A stretch of 64,000 nucleotides of DNA from Gammaproteobacteria bacterium (lineage in GTDB: Bacteria > Pseudomonadota > Gammaproteobacteria > Xanthomonadales > Marinicellaceae), in assembly GCA_041395445.1 (NCBI GenBank), contig JAWLAO010000003.1:124001-188000 (forward strand), given 5' to 3'. Below the pieces are notes generated by a model. That model saw nothing but the letters and a program-made list of their open reading frames with translations, had not been told where the DNA came from and did no database searches. A program made the translations under genes and the position numbers. Shown here piece by piece: positions 1 through 8,201 of this stretch. Numbering within the stretch: position 1 is the first letter of the stretch; the number at the start of each line of letters is the position of its first letter.

Positions 1-80
1 AGGCATTAAGTTAATTGTTTTACTTTACTTATTATTTTGTTTTGATAATAATAAATCTGGAATGGTTAAAGGATAGGAAT

Positions 81-248
81 ATGAAAGACGTTAAAAGTAG
101 CAATCAGAAAAACGAGAAACAAACAAAGAAACAAAAATACACGACACCTAAATTGTTTTCACTCGGTGATATCAGAGATGTGACCATGGGAGGTTCACCG
201 GGTGTGGGTGATAGTGGAGCAGGAGGCTCGGAACTTCCTTTTGCATAG
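81..248 (+). CDS. Lasso peptide (RiPP) precursor
   Basis: A 55-residue protein read from ATG 81, preceded by a purine-rich AAAGGATAGG stretch. An in-frame extension to base 15 exists but looks like upstream noise. The leader is Lys/Gln-rich and carries the lasso-leader pattern Y20-x2-P23-x-L25-x3-G29-x5-T35, the motif bound by the RRE (B1) protein. Thr at -2 predicts that the core starts at Gly37: GGSPGVGD then SGAGGSELPFA, 19 residues. Gly1 and Asp8 would form an 8-residue macrolactam ring. The precursor is immediately followed by an HPr-kinase-like gene and a B2 leader peptidase, which supports the call. The cyclase (C) and RRE (B1) are not in the window and may lie to the left. Family call is confident; the exact core boundary is inferred from the Thr(-2) rule. 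Confidence 0.85.
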   Translation: MKDVKSSNQKNEKQTKKQKYTTPKLFSLGDIRDVTMGGSPGVGDSGAGGSELPFA

Positions 249-1116
249 TTGCTATGTGCGTTATTTAAATCTCGCCAACTCAGGCAAAATCTATAACTAT
301 AAAATTGCAGACTGTGTTTATCGGTCTGATTTAGAAGTTCAAGAGCTTGAATACTCAATTCAAGCTCTTTCTTTTGCTGAAAACCAAACACCAAACAAAC
401 TTTCTCGCCAAATCATAGAATCTGCTACTATTTATAGCGATGACTATACTCCAGTTGGTGAAAATTATTACAACATTCAAGTCAGCTATGCCCGAAACAG
501 CTATCAACTGACGGTAAATCAAAGCACATATTTTATCAATCAGAAATCAATATCTTCACAAAATCAAGAAATTGATAAAACCATCCTTTTAGGTCCGGCA
601 TTATGTCTGAATTTGGCAATGAACAATGTTTTTTGTCTTCACTCTTCTGCTTTTAAAATCAAGGAAACTACTTTTGTACTTATGGCTGAGTCCGGTACCG
701 GGAAATCAACGATTGCTCGTCATTTTCACCAACAAAAGAATACTCGTAGAATTGCGGATGACATCCTTCCCTTAAAAGTTGTAAAAGGTGAAGTCATATT
801 GTTTCCACAGTTTCCACAGTTAAAGTTATCAAGTGATGAACAATATCACGGTGAAAACTTAACAGGACGAATCGTATTGTTATTCGCAAATAAAAACTCT
901 GAGAGTGTATCACTTACCAAATTACAAACATTTGATGCTGCTAAGAATTTGATTAAGCACACTGTGGCGTCACGACTTTTCTCTCAGCAAGAACTGGCAA
1001 ATCACATGGACTTTTGTCACAAAGTTGCCTCTGACTTGCCGGCATTTCAACTGACTTATCCTCATCAGGAAAACAGCCTTAAACAACTTTCGGAGTTGCT
1101 CAATGAACAGGCGTGA
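241..1116 (+). CDS. HPr-kinase-like protein of lasso peptide cluster
   Basis: A protein of about 291 aa if started at TTG 241, which overlaps the precursor stop codon by 8 bp. AGGAGG at 221-226 lies 14 nt upstream; the reading frame is open further upstream, so the start is uncertain. A variable N-terminal half is followed by a CLHSSAF segment, a P-loop AESGTGKST (about residues 149-157) and an ADD motif about 17 residues later, as in HPr kinase/phosphorylase C-terminal domains. Homologues in some lasso clusters (the PadeK/ThcoK type) phosphorylate a serine of the precursor, usually the C-terminal one. Here the core ends in Ala, so another Ser or a different role must be considered. Overlaps the next gene by 14 bp, indicating translational coupling. 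Confidence 0.75.
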   Translation: MHSCYVRYLNLANSGKIYNYKIADCVYRSDLEVQELEYSIQALSFAENQTPNKLSRQIIESATIYSDDYTPVGENYYNIQVSYARNSYQLTVNQSTYFINQKSISSQNQEIDKTILLGPALCLNLAMNNVFCLHSSAFKIKETTFVLMAESGTGKSTIARHFHQQKNTRRIADDILPLKVVKGEVILFPQFPQLKLSSDEQYHGENLTGRIVLLFANKNSESVSLTKLQTFDAAKNLIKHTVASRLFSQQELANHMDFCHKVASDLPAFQLTYPHQENSLKQLSELLNEQA

Positions 1117-1483
1117 AAAGTTTCAGGCACTTTTACTTCTGCCAAAAGCCAGAAATCATATCGTGTTGATTAACAAACAACTCCAAAGTAAACCTTATGA
1201 TGAATTGTTAAATGATACATACAATCAACCGATTAAAAAACAATCAATGGAAACAATTGTGAAAGCCTACTTTTGGGGATCGAGATTATTGAAAAAGGGC
1301 AACTGCTTACCCCGTTCGATTGCGCTCTTCCAACACTTAAAAGCTGCCGGATTTGATGTTGAGCATAAGTTCGGAGTCAACAAAAGCTCATCAAAATTTG
1401 CTGCTCATGCATGGGTTGAATATAATGGCAGTCCGCTTAATGAGTCAGCTACCTTAAGAAAAAAATTCACTGTTATGGATTGA
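1103..1483 (+). CDS. Lasso peptide leader peptidase, B2 type
   Basis: A 126-aa transglutaminase-like cysteine protease of the lasso B2 family, which removes the leader peptide from the precursor before ring closure. The catalytic signature is visible: NCLPRSIAL with Cys68, and AHAWVEYNG with His102. The usual Asp position after the His motif reads PLNE, so the third catalytic residue is not obvious. GGAG at 1092-1095 sits 7 nt before ATG 1103. The gene overlaps the kinase-like gene and is followed after 2 nt by the acetyltransferase start, consistent with one operon. It is a stand-alone B2, so a separate RRE protein (B1) is expected elsewhere. Confidence 0.88.
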   Translation: MNRREKFQALLLLPKARNHIVLINKQLQSKPYDELLNDTYNQPIKKQSMETIVKAYFWGSRLLKKGNCLPRSIALFQHLKAAGFDVEHKFGVNKSSSKFAAHAWVEYNGSPLNESATLRKKFTVMD

Positions 1484-1485
1484 TT

Positions 1486-1923
1486 ATGCACAAGATATCA
1501 GTTAAAAAATTCGAGCAATTATCACTTGATGAACTCTATGAAATCATGGCATTGCGCATGCAGGTTTTTTGTGTCGAGCAAGATTGTCCCTATCAGGATT
1601 TGGATGGATTAGATCAGCAGTCAATCCATGTCTATTTTAAAGACAAACAGCAAATAGTCGCCTATGCCAGAATCATTGAAAAAGAAAAATCTACATGTTC
1701 AATTGGAAGAGTGGTTGTGCACCCTGAATTCCGAAAACAGGGTCTGGCAAAACGAATCATGAACAAGTGTATTGATTACGTTAAACAACAAGGTAAACAA
1801 GAAATCATCATCTCTGCTCAATCCTATCTTCAGAATTTTTATTATCAATTAGGATTTAGAACCACAGGAAAATATTATCTCGAAGACGATATTCCACACG
1901 AAGAGATGATTTTAAATTTGTGA
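1486..1923 (+). CDS. ElaA-like GNAT acetyltransferase
   Basis: A 145-aa GCN5-related N-acetyltransferase. ATG 1486 is preferred over the in-frame TTG 1480 because it leaves just 2 nt after the B2 stop. The N-terminal half carries the ElaA hallmark FCVEQDCPYQDLDGLD, and the acetyl-CoA loop is IGRVVVHPEFRKQGLAKRIM with the usual R-x2-G/A. ElaA itself has no firmly established substrate. Directly adjoining the RiPP genes, it might acetylate the peptide or give self-protection, but ElaA-like genes are also common stand-alone genes, so the pathway link rests only on position. Confidence 0.8.
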   Translation: MHKISVKKFEQLSLDELYEIMALRMQVFCVEQDCPYQDLDGLDQQSIHVYFKDKQQIVAYARIIEKEKSTCSIGRVVVHPEFRKQGLAKRIMNKCIDYVKQQGKQEIIISAQSYLQNFYYQLGFRTTGKYYLEDDIPHEEMILNL

Positions 1924-1962
1924 TAAGGTCGAATGAAGATATATTGTCAAATGTTCCTGAAA

Positions 1963-3543
1963 TTAATTGTCTGACAAATCAAGGTGCTTGATTAGTGGTT
2001 GCAAGTGTTTTTCATAATGACGCCATAAATCAATAGAGCTGTTATAGAGTTTTTCTCTGACCTGACTGGCACTAGCAGTTGCAGTTGGTTGCTTGTTTTT
2101 ATGAAAGTCCAAACATTGAGGCTGCCAAGATAAATTTAAGAACTCCAATACATCTCTGGCTTGCGTTTCTAAATCATTAACCAAGTCCTCATACCAAACG
2201 GTTTTCACCGAATTCCCACCAATTTTTTGCCAATGCTTAAGAAGCTGATTGTGCTGATTGTAGTATTTTGCCATTTCTTCCAAATTGTATGAAAAAGGAT
2301 AGGAGTCATTGCTGAAAAGTTGCTTAAATACTGCATAGCAGACAGAGACAGGGTTGCGTTGCATAATGATTATTTTGGCATTGGGCAATGCTTTTAGAAT
2401 CATTCCGACGAAATAACTGTTCTGAGGAAACTTATCGGTGAATCTTGGCTTATTCCCTGCTATTGGTGCTGATGTTTGTAGATAATTTTGCCCCAACTGA
2501 TCGAAGTCAAGTTGTTTGGATGCAATCACCATATCAGTACGGGAGACCTTAGAGTTGGTTTTGATGTTTTGCAAACCATGTTGAACGCTTTTATTTAACT
2601 GTTTTAATTCGCCGGCTGCTTTTACATCGGAGTGACTGGTGATCACTCGATCCAGCAAGGTCGTTCCTGAGCGGGGAAGTCCAACGATGAAAATTGGCTT
2701 ATCAGTTAGATTTTGATTCGATTTTTGATTAACAAACTCTTGGCTATATTCAACTTGAATCTGACGCATAAAATCAATATCAGACTGAACGTCATAATTA
2801 AAACAGCTTCGAAATAAATCAGCACCTTTATGACGCGCCTCGAAGCTTTCATCATATTGTTGGCAATCTTCTAATTCTTTTGCTAATGCGAAATAAATTT
2901 TCGCCTTTTCTTGTTTAGAAAAGCGACGCTTCAAACTAGCAGTATTCAAAACTTCAAGATGGTTGTTTGATTTCGAGTATTTTTTATACTGGCTTTGTAA
3001 ATAAAGTCCGTCAGGGTTGTATGGTTCTATTTTTAAAACATTTTCTGTTAACCGGATCGCTTCATCAATATTACCAAGATTTTGTAGAACGCTGGCTTGT
3101 TTTAAGAGCCAGGCTGTTTTATTCGGTTCGACGGTGCTTAAATGCCGGAAGAGTTTCAAAGCAGCTTCGAAATCCTCATTAGTTTCCAGAATTTCAGCTA
3201 TTTTTTCATACATTCGGTTGTTATTGAGAGATTTCTCGGCTAGTTTTTGAGCTAATGGAAATGCAATATCAGTTCGATTCAATGCTTCATACATCATTAT
3301 TTCCTGAAAAGCGTATGAAATGTCATTCGGGTTGATTTCTCTGGCTTTGCTAATGGCTGCGACAGCACCCTCAATATCATTGTTTTGAAATAATAAAAAA
3401 GCTCTGCTAAACCAAGCCTGATCAAAATTGGGATACTCTTCGGTGAGTTCTTTTGAAAGAACTAGTGCTTGTATAATTTGTCTTTGTTGAGCGAGGTATT
3501 GAACTTGTCTCAGTTTTTGTTGTTTGATGTTGTCGAAAGACAT
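1963..3543 (-). CDS. TPR-repeat sulfotransferase family protein
   Basis: A 526-aa protein. Residues 1-200 are TPR-like helical repeats (for example the NNDIEGAVAAISKAREINPN repeat unit). From about residue 284 a Sulfotransfer_3-type domain begins with the PAPS 5'-phosphosulfate loop GLPRSGTTLLDRV (288-300). A second segment resembling the 3'-phosphate-binding region, IIIMQRNPVSVCYAVF, follows about 110 residues later. This TPR plus sulfotransferase architecture is frequent in marine and soil proteobacteria; the acceptor is usually unknown. No signal peptide is seen. The gene converges on the lasso operon and stands alone. Confidence 0.82.
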   Translation of the reverse strand: MSFDNIKQQKLRQVQYLAQQRQIIQALVLSKELTEEYPNFDQAWFSRAFLLFQNNDIEGAVAAISKAREINPNDISYAFQEIMMYEALNRTDIAFPLAQKLAEKSLNNNRMYEKIAEILETNEDFEAALKLFRHLSTVEPNKTAWLLKQASVLQNLGNIDEAIRLTENVLKIEPYNPDGLYLQSQYKKYSKSNNHLEVLNTASLKRRFSKQEKAKIYFALAKELEDCQQYDESFEARHKGADLFRSCFNYDVQSDIDFMRQIQVEYSQEFVNQKSNQNLTDKPIFIVGLPRSGTTLLDRVITSHSDVKAAGELKQLNKSVQHGLQNIKTNSKVSRTDMVIASKQLDFDQLGQNYLQTSAPIAGNKPRFTDKFPQNSYFVGMILKALPNAKIIIMQRNPVSVCYAVFKQLFSNDSYPFSYNLEEMAKYYNQHNQLLKHWQKIGGNSVKTVWYEDLVNDLETQARDVLEFLNLSWQPQCLDFHKNKQPTATASASQVREKLYNSSIDLWRHYEKHLQPLIKHLDLSDN

Positions 3544-3815
3544 TGGAAATTATGACTCCTGATGTTAAGAGGTGATTTTACAAAACAAAGCAGAAACAGT
3601 CAAAGTATCAAAAACGGCAACAAAACAACAATTTCTTGGTGGAAGCTCTTACTTGACAAATAAATGTCTTACTATTCAACATTTAAGCATCTTACATTTA
3701 TCAATTTTACTTATCCAAAATATAAAAACCTTTGATTGTTGTTTATGAATATTAGCTTGAAGAAACACTAGATATAAGCAAAAATACTCAGGTTAAATAT
3801 CAGGAAATCTTCATC

Positions 3816-4994
3816 ATGACAATACTACAAATGCAAAACCAAGACTTGAAAAACAAACGTGTACTTATTCGTCAGGATTTGAATGTGCCGATTAGTGATG
3901 GTAAGGTCACAAGTGATAAAAGAATTTTAGCATCTCTGCCAACAATTAAGCTGGCGCTTGAACAAGGAGCAGCGGTTATGGTGATGTCGCATTTGGGTCG
4001 TCCAACAGAAGGAGAGTATGACGATCAGTTTTCCTTAAAGCCTGTAGCTGATTATTTGACTGATGCGTTAGGACAACCCGTCGAATTGGTCAAGAATTGG
4101 CTGAAAGGTGTGGAAGTTGCTCCCGGACAATTGGTCTTGCTGGAAAATGTTCGGTTTAATAAAGGCGAGAAAGCCAATGATGAAGAACTTTCAAAGAAAA
4201 TGGCAAAACTCTGTGATGTGTTTGTTATGGATGCTTTCGGAACCGCTCACAGGAAACAAGCATCAACTTATGGTGTAGCACAATTTGCTCCGGTAGCAGC
4301 AGCCGGACCATTGCTTGCAGGAGAACTGGATGCTTTAGCCAAATCTCTGGATAATCCGGCAAGACCAATGCTGGCGATTGTCGGTGGCTCAAAAGTTTCA
4401 ACCAAATTAACTGTTCTTGAAAGTTTATCCAAAAAAGTTGATCAGCTAATCGTGGGAGGAGGGATTGCCAACACCTTTATTGCCGCATCCGGTTACGCTG
4501 TTGGTAAGTCTTTGTATGAACCTGATTTGCTGGATGTGGCAAGAGAATTGATGCAAAAAGCCAAAGAAGAAGGTCGGGAAATACCGGTTCCAACCGATGT
4601 CGTCACAGCTAAAGAGTTTAGTGATACAGCCGAAGCGACAATTAAGATGGTGGATGAAGTTGCTGATGATGACATGATTTTGGACATCGGACCGGAAACA
4701 GCCAATAAATTTGCTCAAATGTCCCAACAAGCCGGAACAGTAGTCTGGAACGGACCGGTTGGGGTGTTTGAAATCGACCAATTTGGAAACGGTACAAAAA
4801 CTTTGGCACAAGGTATTGCTGATGGAGAAGGTTTCTCTATTGCTGGTGGCGGTGATACATTGGCTGCGATTGACAAATACAATATGTCCGATAAAGTTTC
4901 CTACATTTCCACCGGTGGCGGAGCATTTCTGGAATTTCTGGAAGGTAAAAAACTACCTGCTGTAGAGATTTTGGAAAAAAGAGCGAAGGGATAA
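3816..4994 (+). CDS. pgk: Phosphoglycerate kinase
   Basis: A 392-aa protein, normal length for bacterial Pgk. It transfers the acyl phosphate of 1,3-bisphosphoglycerate to ADP in glycolysis. Visible signatures include VLIRQDLNVPI near the N-terminus, MVMSHLGRP, the GGSKVSTKL segment, the nucleotide-binding region WNGPVGVFE and the C-terminal GGGDTLAAI plus STGGGAFLEFLEG. AGGAAA precedes ATG 3816. It is not next to gap, fba or pyk here, unlike many genomes. The 270 bp upstream is AT-rich and holds the promoter, which I could not fix with confidence. Confidence 0.97.
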   Translation: MTILQMQNQDLKNKRVLIRQDLNVPISDGKVTSDKRILASLPTIKLALEQGAAVMVMSHLGRPTEGEYDDQFSLKPVADYLTDALGQPVELVKNWLKGVEVAPGQLVLLENVRFNKGEKANDEELSKKMAKLCDVFVMDAFGTAHRKQASTYGVAQFAPVAAAGPLLAGELDALAKSLDNPARPMLAIVGGSKVSTKLTVLESLSKKVDQLIVGGGIANTFIAASGYAVGKSLYEPDLLDVARELMQKAKEEGREIPVPTDVVTAKEFSDTAEATIKMVDEVADDDMILDIGPETANKFAQMSQQAGTVVWNGPVGVFEIDQFGNGTKTLAQGIADGEGFSIAGGGDTLAAIDKYNMSDKVSYISTGGGAFLEFLEGKKLPAVEILEKRAKG

Positions 4995-5000
4995 TTACAA

Positions 5001-5021
5001 TTAATAATTAGTAATTATTAA
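5001..5021. other. AT-rich perfect hairpin after pgk
   Basis: TTAATAATTA-G-TAATTATTAA is a perfect inverted repeat with a one-base centre, 6 bp after the pgk stop. It could be a weak terminator or RNA-end stabiliser, but it has no G/C stem, so the function is uncertain. Confidence 0.3.
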
Positions 5022-5143
5022 AAACTCTAACCATCTTTAGCCATGGCACGGGGATTTAGAAAAAACATGTCAATTATTTTTTAGATAATGCGAACCATAA
5101 CTTGTTTAAACAAGGAGGAGCTAAAATTAAATTGAGGACACAC

Positions 5144-5581
5144 CTAACCTCTTATCGTTAGAAAAATTATAAGTGAAACAATAATCAAAACAATACTAGT
5201 TACAAAGAAAATTAATCCTTGTTTGGAAATCTTCGCTTGCTGCTCGCTAGACATAGATTCAAATTTGGTGATTGTTTTGATGTAAGCAGAGTCTTTATCT
5301 AACGTTAATTTTACGATAAGAAAACAAAGCGCCATAATGACACCAACAGAAATTTTAGCTGCCATTCGTCCGGCTCGTCTGCCAAAAACATCTTTAAAAA
5401 CTCCTTCAATTTCTCTTCCTAAGTCTGGAAAAAGCAGTAAGAGAATAAAAAAAACTGAAAAAAAGTAAAGTAGCAATGCAATTGCAGAAAGAACGGTACC
5501 ATTTTTCTTGGCTGAGTTTTCTTTGCCTTTGGGTTTCAGTTCAAAATATTGATTGCAGTAAATAGCCTTAAATAAATTCAT
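5144..5581 (-). CDS. Hypothetical membrane protein
   Basis: A 145-aa protein from ATG 5581; a TTG five codons upstream is less likely. It has three hydrophobic segments: an early ALLLYFFSVFFILLLLF, a middle ISVGVIMALCFLIV and a C-terminal FFVTSIVLIIVSLIIFL. A charged stretch containing FGRRAGR lies between the first two. I do not recognise a family. It follows the thiamin-kinase-like gene by about 40 nt on the same strand and may be the distal gene of that unit. Confidence 0.6.
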   Translation of the reverse strand: MNLFKAIYCNQYFELKPKGKENSAKKNGTVLSAIALLLYFFSVFFILLLLFPDLGREIEGVFKDVFGRRAGRMAAKISVGVIMALCFLIVKLTLDKDSAYIKTITKFESMSSEQQAKISKQGLIFFVTSIVLIIVSLIIFLTIRG

Positions 5582-5619
5582 TCTGGAATTATTCAAAATG
5601 TGTAATGCAAATCATGCTA

Positions 5620-6387
5620 TCACAACTCTTGAATTTTTTCCCACATAAAGTTCATTTGCCAAGCGAGTTGTATTGATAAATTCAATATCTTTTCACCGTT
5701 TTGAAACTCCTTGCAGTATTGAAGCAATACTGATGATTGATTTATCGGCAAATTGTTGTAATTCATAAACATGGCAATATCGAAAATAGGATGTCCTCTT
5801 CCTGCAAATTCCCAATCAATGATTTTCAAAGGTTTCTTGCCAAGCAGGTTATAGCGATTTAAATCATAATGGATTAGATTGATCGCATCAAAGAAGCTCA
5901 AATCATTGAGTTTATTGACTGTATTTCTATATTGATACATAAATGAAGATGTCAACAAATGCTTCGATTTGTCGTAATACTGAGTCAATCTTTGCTTAAA
6001 ATCAGGGAAATTATCATCTAATTCGATTTCGTGATATTGACTGATTGTTTTGATTAGAATTTTGTGATTTCTTTGGCAATCTTCAGCACTCCAGCAATCT
6101 TGAGGTTCGTATTCTGAAAGTAAATAATCTGTGTTTGACGAAATAATGTTGGGTGAAATATCGAGGTTTTTAATTTTTTCGAGAATTTTTAGTTCGTTTT
6201 CACGCTGGATGCCTGCAACATCGGGAGTATTAATTCTCAGAAAGAATTTTTTGCTTAAACAATGAATGATATAGTTTTGATTGATTGTTCCAAATTGAAT
6301 TGGCTCATAACTGACAAATCCGGCATGCTGAATTTCATCAATTTTTTCTATCAATTGGCTTATATTTATTGCTGTTGTTTTATCCAC
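5620..6387 (-). CDS. Thiamin/choline kinase-like phosphotransferase
   Basis: About 255 aa from GTG 6387 (a TTG at 6399 is also possible); it overlaps the transporter gene by about 20 bp, indicating translational coupling. It belongs to the APH/choline-kinase fold. The catalytic loop is IHYDLNRYNLL (Brenner motif H-x-D-x4-N) and the metal-binding motif is IIDWEFAGRGHP. Family members phosphorylate small hydroxylated compounds such as choline, ethanolamine, thiamin or antibiotics. Its coupling to a PnuC-family transporter under a TPP riboswitch-headed block favours thiamin as substrate, trapping it as thiamin phosphate after uptake. That assignment is inference from context. Confidence 0.75.
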   Translation of the reverse strand: MDKTTAINISQLIEKIDEIQHAGFVSYEPIQFGTINQNYIIHCLSKKFFLRINTPDVAGIQRENELKILEKIKNLDISPNIISSNTDYLLSEYEPQDCWSAEDCQRNHKILIKTISQYHEIELDDNFPDFKQRLTQYYDKSKHLLTSSFMYQYRNTVNKLNDLSFFDAINLIHYDLNRYNLLGKKPLKIIDWEFAGRGHPIFDIAMFMNYNNLPINQSSVLLQYCKEFQNGEKILNLSIQLAWQMNFMWEKIQEL

Positions 6388-6968
6388 AGTTTTTTCCAAC
6401 TCACAATACCAAAAAATATCAAAACAATATAAATCACGAAAAGTAATGCGGTGAGATACATTTGTTTTGACCAGAATAAATAAATGGAAACGCTATCCAC
6501 TAACAACCAGTAATACCAGTTTTCAAAAATTTTACGTGCTGTCATAAAGGTTGCGACGACTGCCAAAAGTGCGACCAAAGCATCCAGATAAGGAAAAGAC
6601 GCTCCTAAAATTTTCATCAAAGAGCCAACTGGGTAAACCAAAAGCAAAGTAACCGAGACTATCGCTAAGTGTCGTTTAACTTTCCATTTATGTATTTTTA
6701 CGGATTGATGTTGATTGATGTTTTGCCATTGATACCAACCATAAACAGCCATTGCCATGTAATAAATATTAAGAACTGACTCCGAAAGCAAAGCCACATC
6801 ATAAAAGAGATAAACATAAATGGCTGTACTGACAAAACCAAAAAACCAACACCAAATATTTTCTTTTGCAGCTAGGATTAAATAGAGAATTGCGGTTATG
6901 ACCGCAACAATTTCTGCTATTGATTGTGTTAAAAATGCCTCTTTGAGACTATAAAGAACCGTTTCCAC
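6366..6968 (-). CDS. PnuC-family vitamin transporter, probable PnuT (thiamin)
   Basis: A 200-aa protein with about seven membrane segments and the PnuC family pattern: NIWCWFFGFVSTAIYVYLFY, YYMAMAVYGWYQW and, later, FENWYYWLLVDSVSIYLF. PnuC members import nicotinamide riboside, riboflavin (PnuX) or thiamin (PnuT) by facilitated diffusion coupled to intracellular phosphorylation. The next gene encodes a small-molecule kinase and the upstream receptor is under a TPP riboswitch, so thiamin is the best guess. It begins at GTG 6968, 12 nt after the diguanylate cyclase stop. Confidence 0.85.
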   Translation of the reverse strand: METVLYSLKEAFLTQSIAEIVAVITAILYLILAAKENIWCWFFGFVSTAIYVYLFYDVALLSESVLNIYYMAMAVYGWYQWQNINQHQSVKIHKWKVKRHLAIVSVTLLLVYPVGSLMKILGASFPYLDALVALLAVVATFMTARKIFENWYYWLLVDSVSIYLFWSKQMYLTALLFVIYIVLIFFGIVSWKKLWIKQQQ

Positions 6969-6980
6969 AAATTTAAAAAA

Positions 6981-8069
6981 TCAATTTTTCTTATTGGCTC
7001 TGAAACGTTTCTTTATTTCATACATTTTTTCATCGGCATGTTGCAATAATTTTTCTAGTGTTGCAAACTTTTCCGGATCGGTCTGAGCATAACCGATACT
7101 TATGGTAAAACTATGGTCATTTTTATCAAGGTTTTGCAGAAGGCGTTTTTCCCAGAAATTCTTAACAGCCTCCAGCTCTGTATTCGCAAGAAAAATACAA
7201 AATTCATCTCCTCCGTGACGGAAACAGAGGTCATCTGGTTTGCATGTTTCTTTTAAAGCCATTGCTATATCACACAAAACCTGATCTCCATATTGATGTC
7301 CTTTTGTGTCATTAATTTTTTTGAAATTATTTACATCTATGTATGCAAGAACAATAGTTTCATTCCGGCGTTGTGCTGCTCTTAGTTCTCTTGTTAGAAT
7401 TTCGTCCATTTGCCTTCTGTTTAACAAACCAGTCAGAGCATCTGTTTTTGATAGTTCTTCAAGTTGTTTAGTTCTTTCACGAACCTTTTCTTCCAATGAG
7501 CTTGCATATTGTTCAGAACGTTTTCTGGAAATCTCAATTTCTGAAACCAAACTCCTGATATAAGTATCAAAAACCAGTGAGATATCAAACAGCATTAATT
7601 TCTCAACGGCATCCAGGATTTTCTCATGACCCATCTCAGCCGGAATTGATTGGTTAATCAATTGAGTTATCAGTTGCTTAAGTAGTAGATTAGCTGCGAG
7701 ATAGAGCTTTGGTTCAACGCCTATTCTCTTGTGCACAATACCAATTCTGAGCCTGTTGTTTACATATTCAACATCATAATATCCCGAAAACAAGTCTATG
7801 ATGTATGACTTTTGAGCTTCTTTCAAACGATTTAAAGTATCCAAGTCACCTATTAATAGTGAGATATCCGGAATAGATGTTTGTATCTCATAGAACTGAT
7901 CAACCAAAAAATTGAGCTTACTTTCAATAAATGGCTTTGCTTTTCTCAGCAAATAAGCATCTTCTTCAGTAATCATAAAAAGTTCCTTACGATTTTCTAT
8001 ATGGAACTCGCTCATCTTCAACTGTTCAATAAGAGTTTTGTCTGTACTTCTCATTTCAATATAATTCAT
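6981..8069 (-). CDS. Globin-coupled diguanylate cyclase
   Basis: A 362-aa protein. Residues 30-175 match a globin-coupled sensor domain: EEDAYLLRKAKPFIE early and RIGIVHKRIGVEPKLYL, whose His113 would be the proximal haem ligand. A helical linker (about 180-205) leads into a GGDEF domain with TDALTGLLNRRQ, YIDVNNFKKINDTKGH and the active site RHGGDEF (286-290). The allosteric I-site RxxD is absent; KPDD occupies that position. Such proteins make c-di-GMP in response to O2 or other haem ligands (DosC/BpeGReg type). It sits between a TPP-riboswitch receptor gene and a vitamin transporter gene. A Fur-like palindrome lies 28 bp upstream of the start. Confidence 0.88.
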   Translation of the reverse strand: MNYIEMRSTDKTLIEQLKMSEFHIENRKELFMITEEDAYLLRKAKPFIESKLNFLVDQFYEIQTSIPDISLLIGDLDTLNRLKEAQKSYIIDLFSGYYDVEYVNNRLRIGIVHKRIGVEPKLYLAANLLLKQLITQLINQSIPAEMGHEKILDAVEKLMLFDISLVFDTYIRSLVSEIEISRKRSEQYASSLEEKVRERTKQLEELSKTDALTGLLNRRQMDEILTRELRAAQRRNETIVLAYIDVNNFKKINDTKGHQYGDQVLCDIAMALKETCKPDDLCFRHGGDEFCIFLANTELEAVKNFWEKRLLQNLDKNDHSFTISIGYAQTDPEKFATLEKLLQHADEKMYEIKKRFRANKKN

Positions 8070-8097
8070 AGGAAAGCAGTCTTATAATAGATAACAC

Positions 8098-8112
8098 AAA
8101 TGATTCTCATTT
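8098..8112 (-). promoter_or_regulatory. Fur-like operator
   Basis: On the minus strand AAATGAGAATCATTT is a perfect 6-3-6 palindrome and matches the core of Fur boxes (ATGAGAATCATT). It lies 28 bp upstream of the globin-coupled cyclase start. A possible TTGTAA / TATCTA promoter with a 17-bp spacer overlaps it on the same strand. Iron control of a haem-binding sensor is plausible; it also suggests that this gene has its own promoter. Confidence 0.55.
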
Positions 8113-8201
8113 ACAATAAAGTTTTTAACAAATATTTACATTTTGAGACTTTCATCTGATTTTTAAATGGCACTAAGTATCAAAAAACAAGTTTTAATTG
8201 T

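Noticed and set aside
15..80. In-frame N-terminal extension of the lasso precursor from base 15
   Set aside because: Hydrophobic, without a ribosome site, and lasso leaders are short; ATG 81 has a purine-rich site upstream.
104..394. Minus-strand open frame across the lasso precursor
   Set aside because: Shadow of the precursor and kinase-like genes; composition and lack of a start site argue against a gene.
3653..3681. TTGACA upstream of pgk as a promoter
   Set aside because: A perfect -35, but the sequence 17 bp downstream is TCAACA and the nearest TACTAT is only 11 bp away, so no convincing -10.
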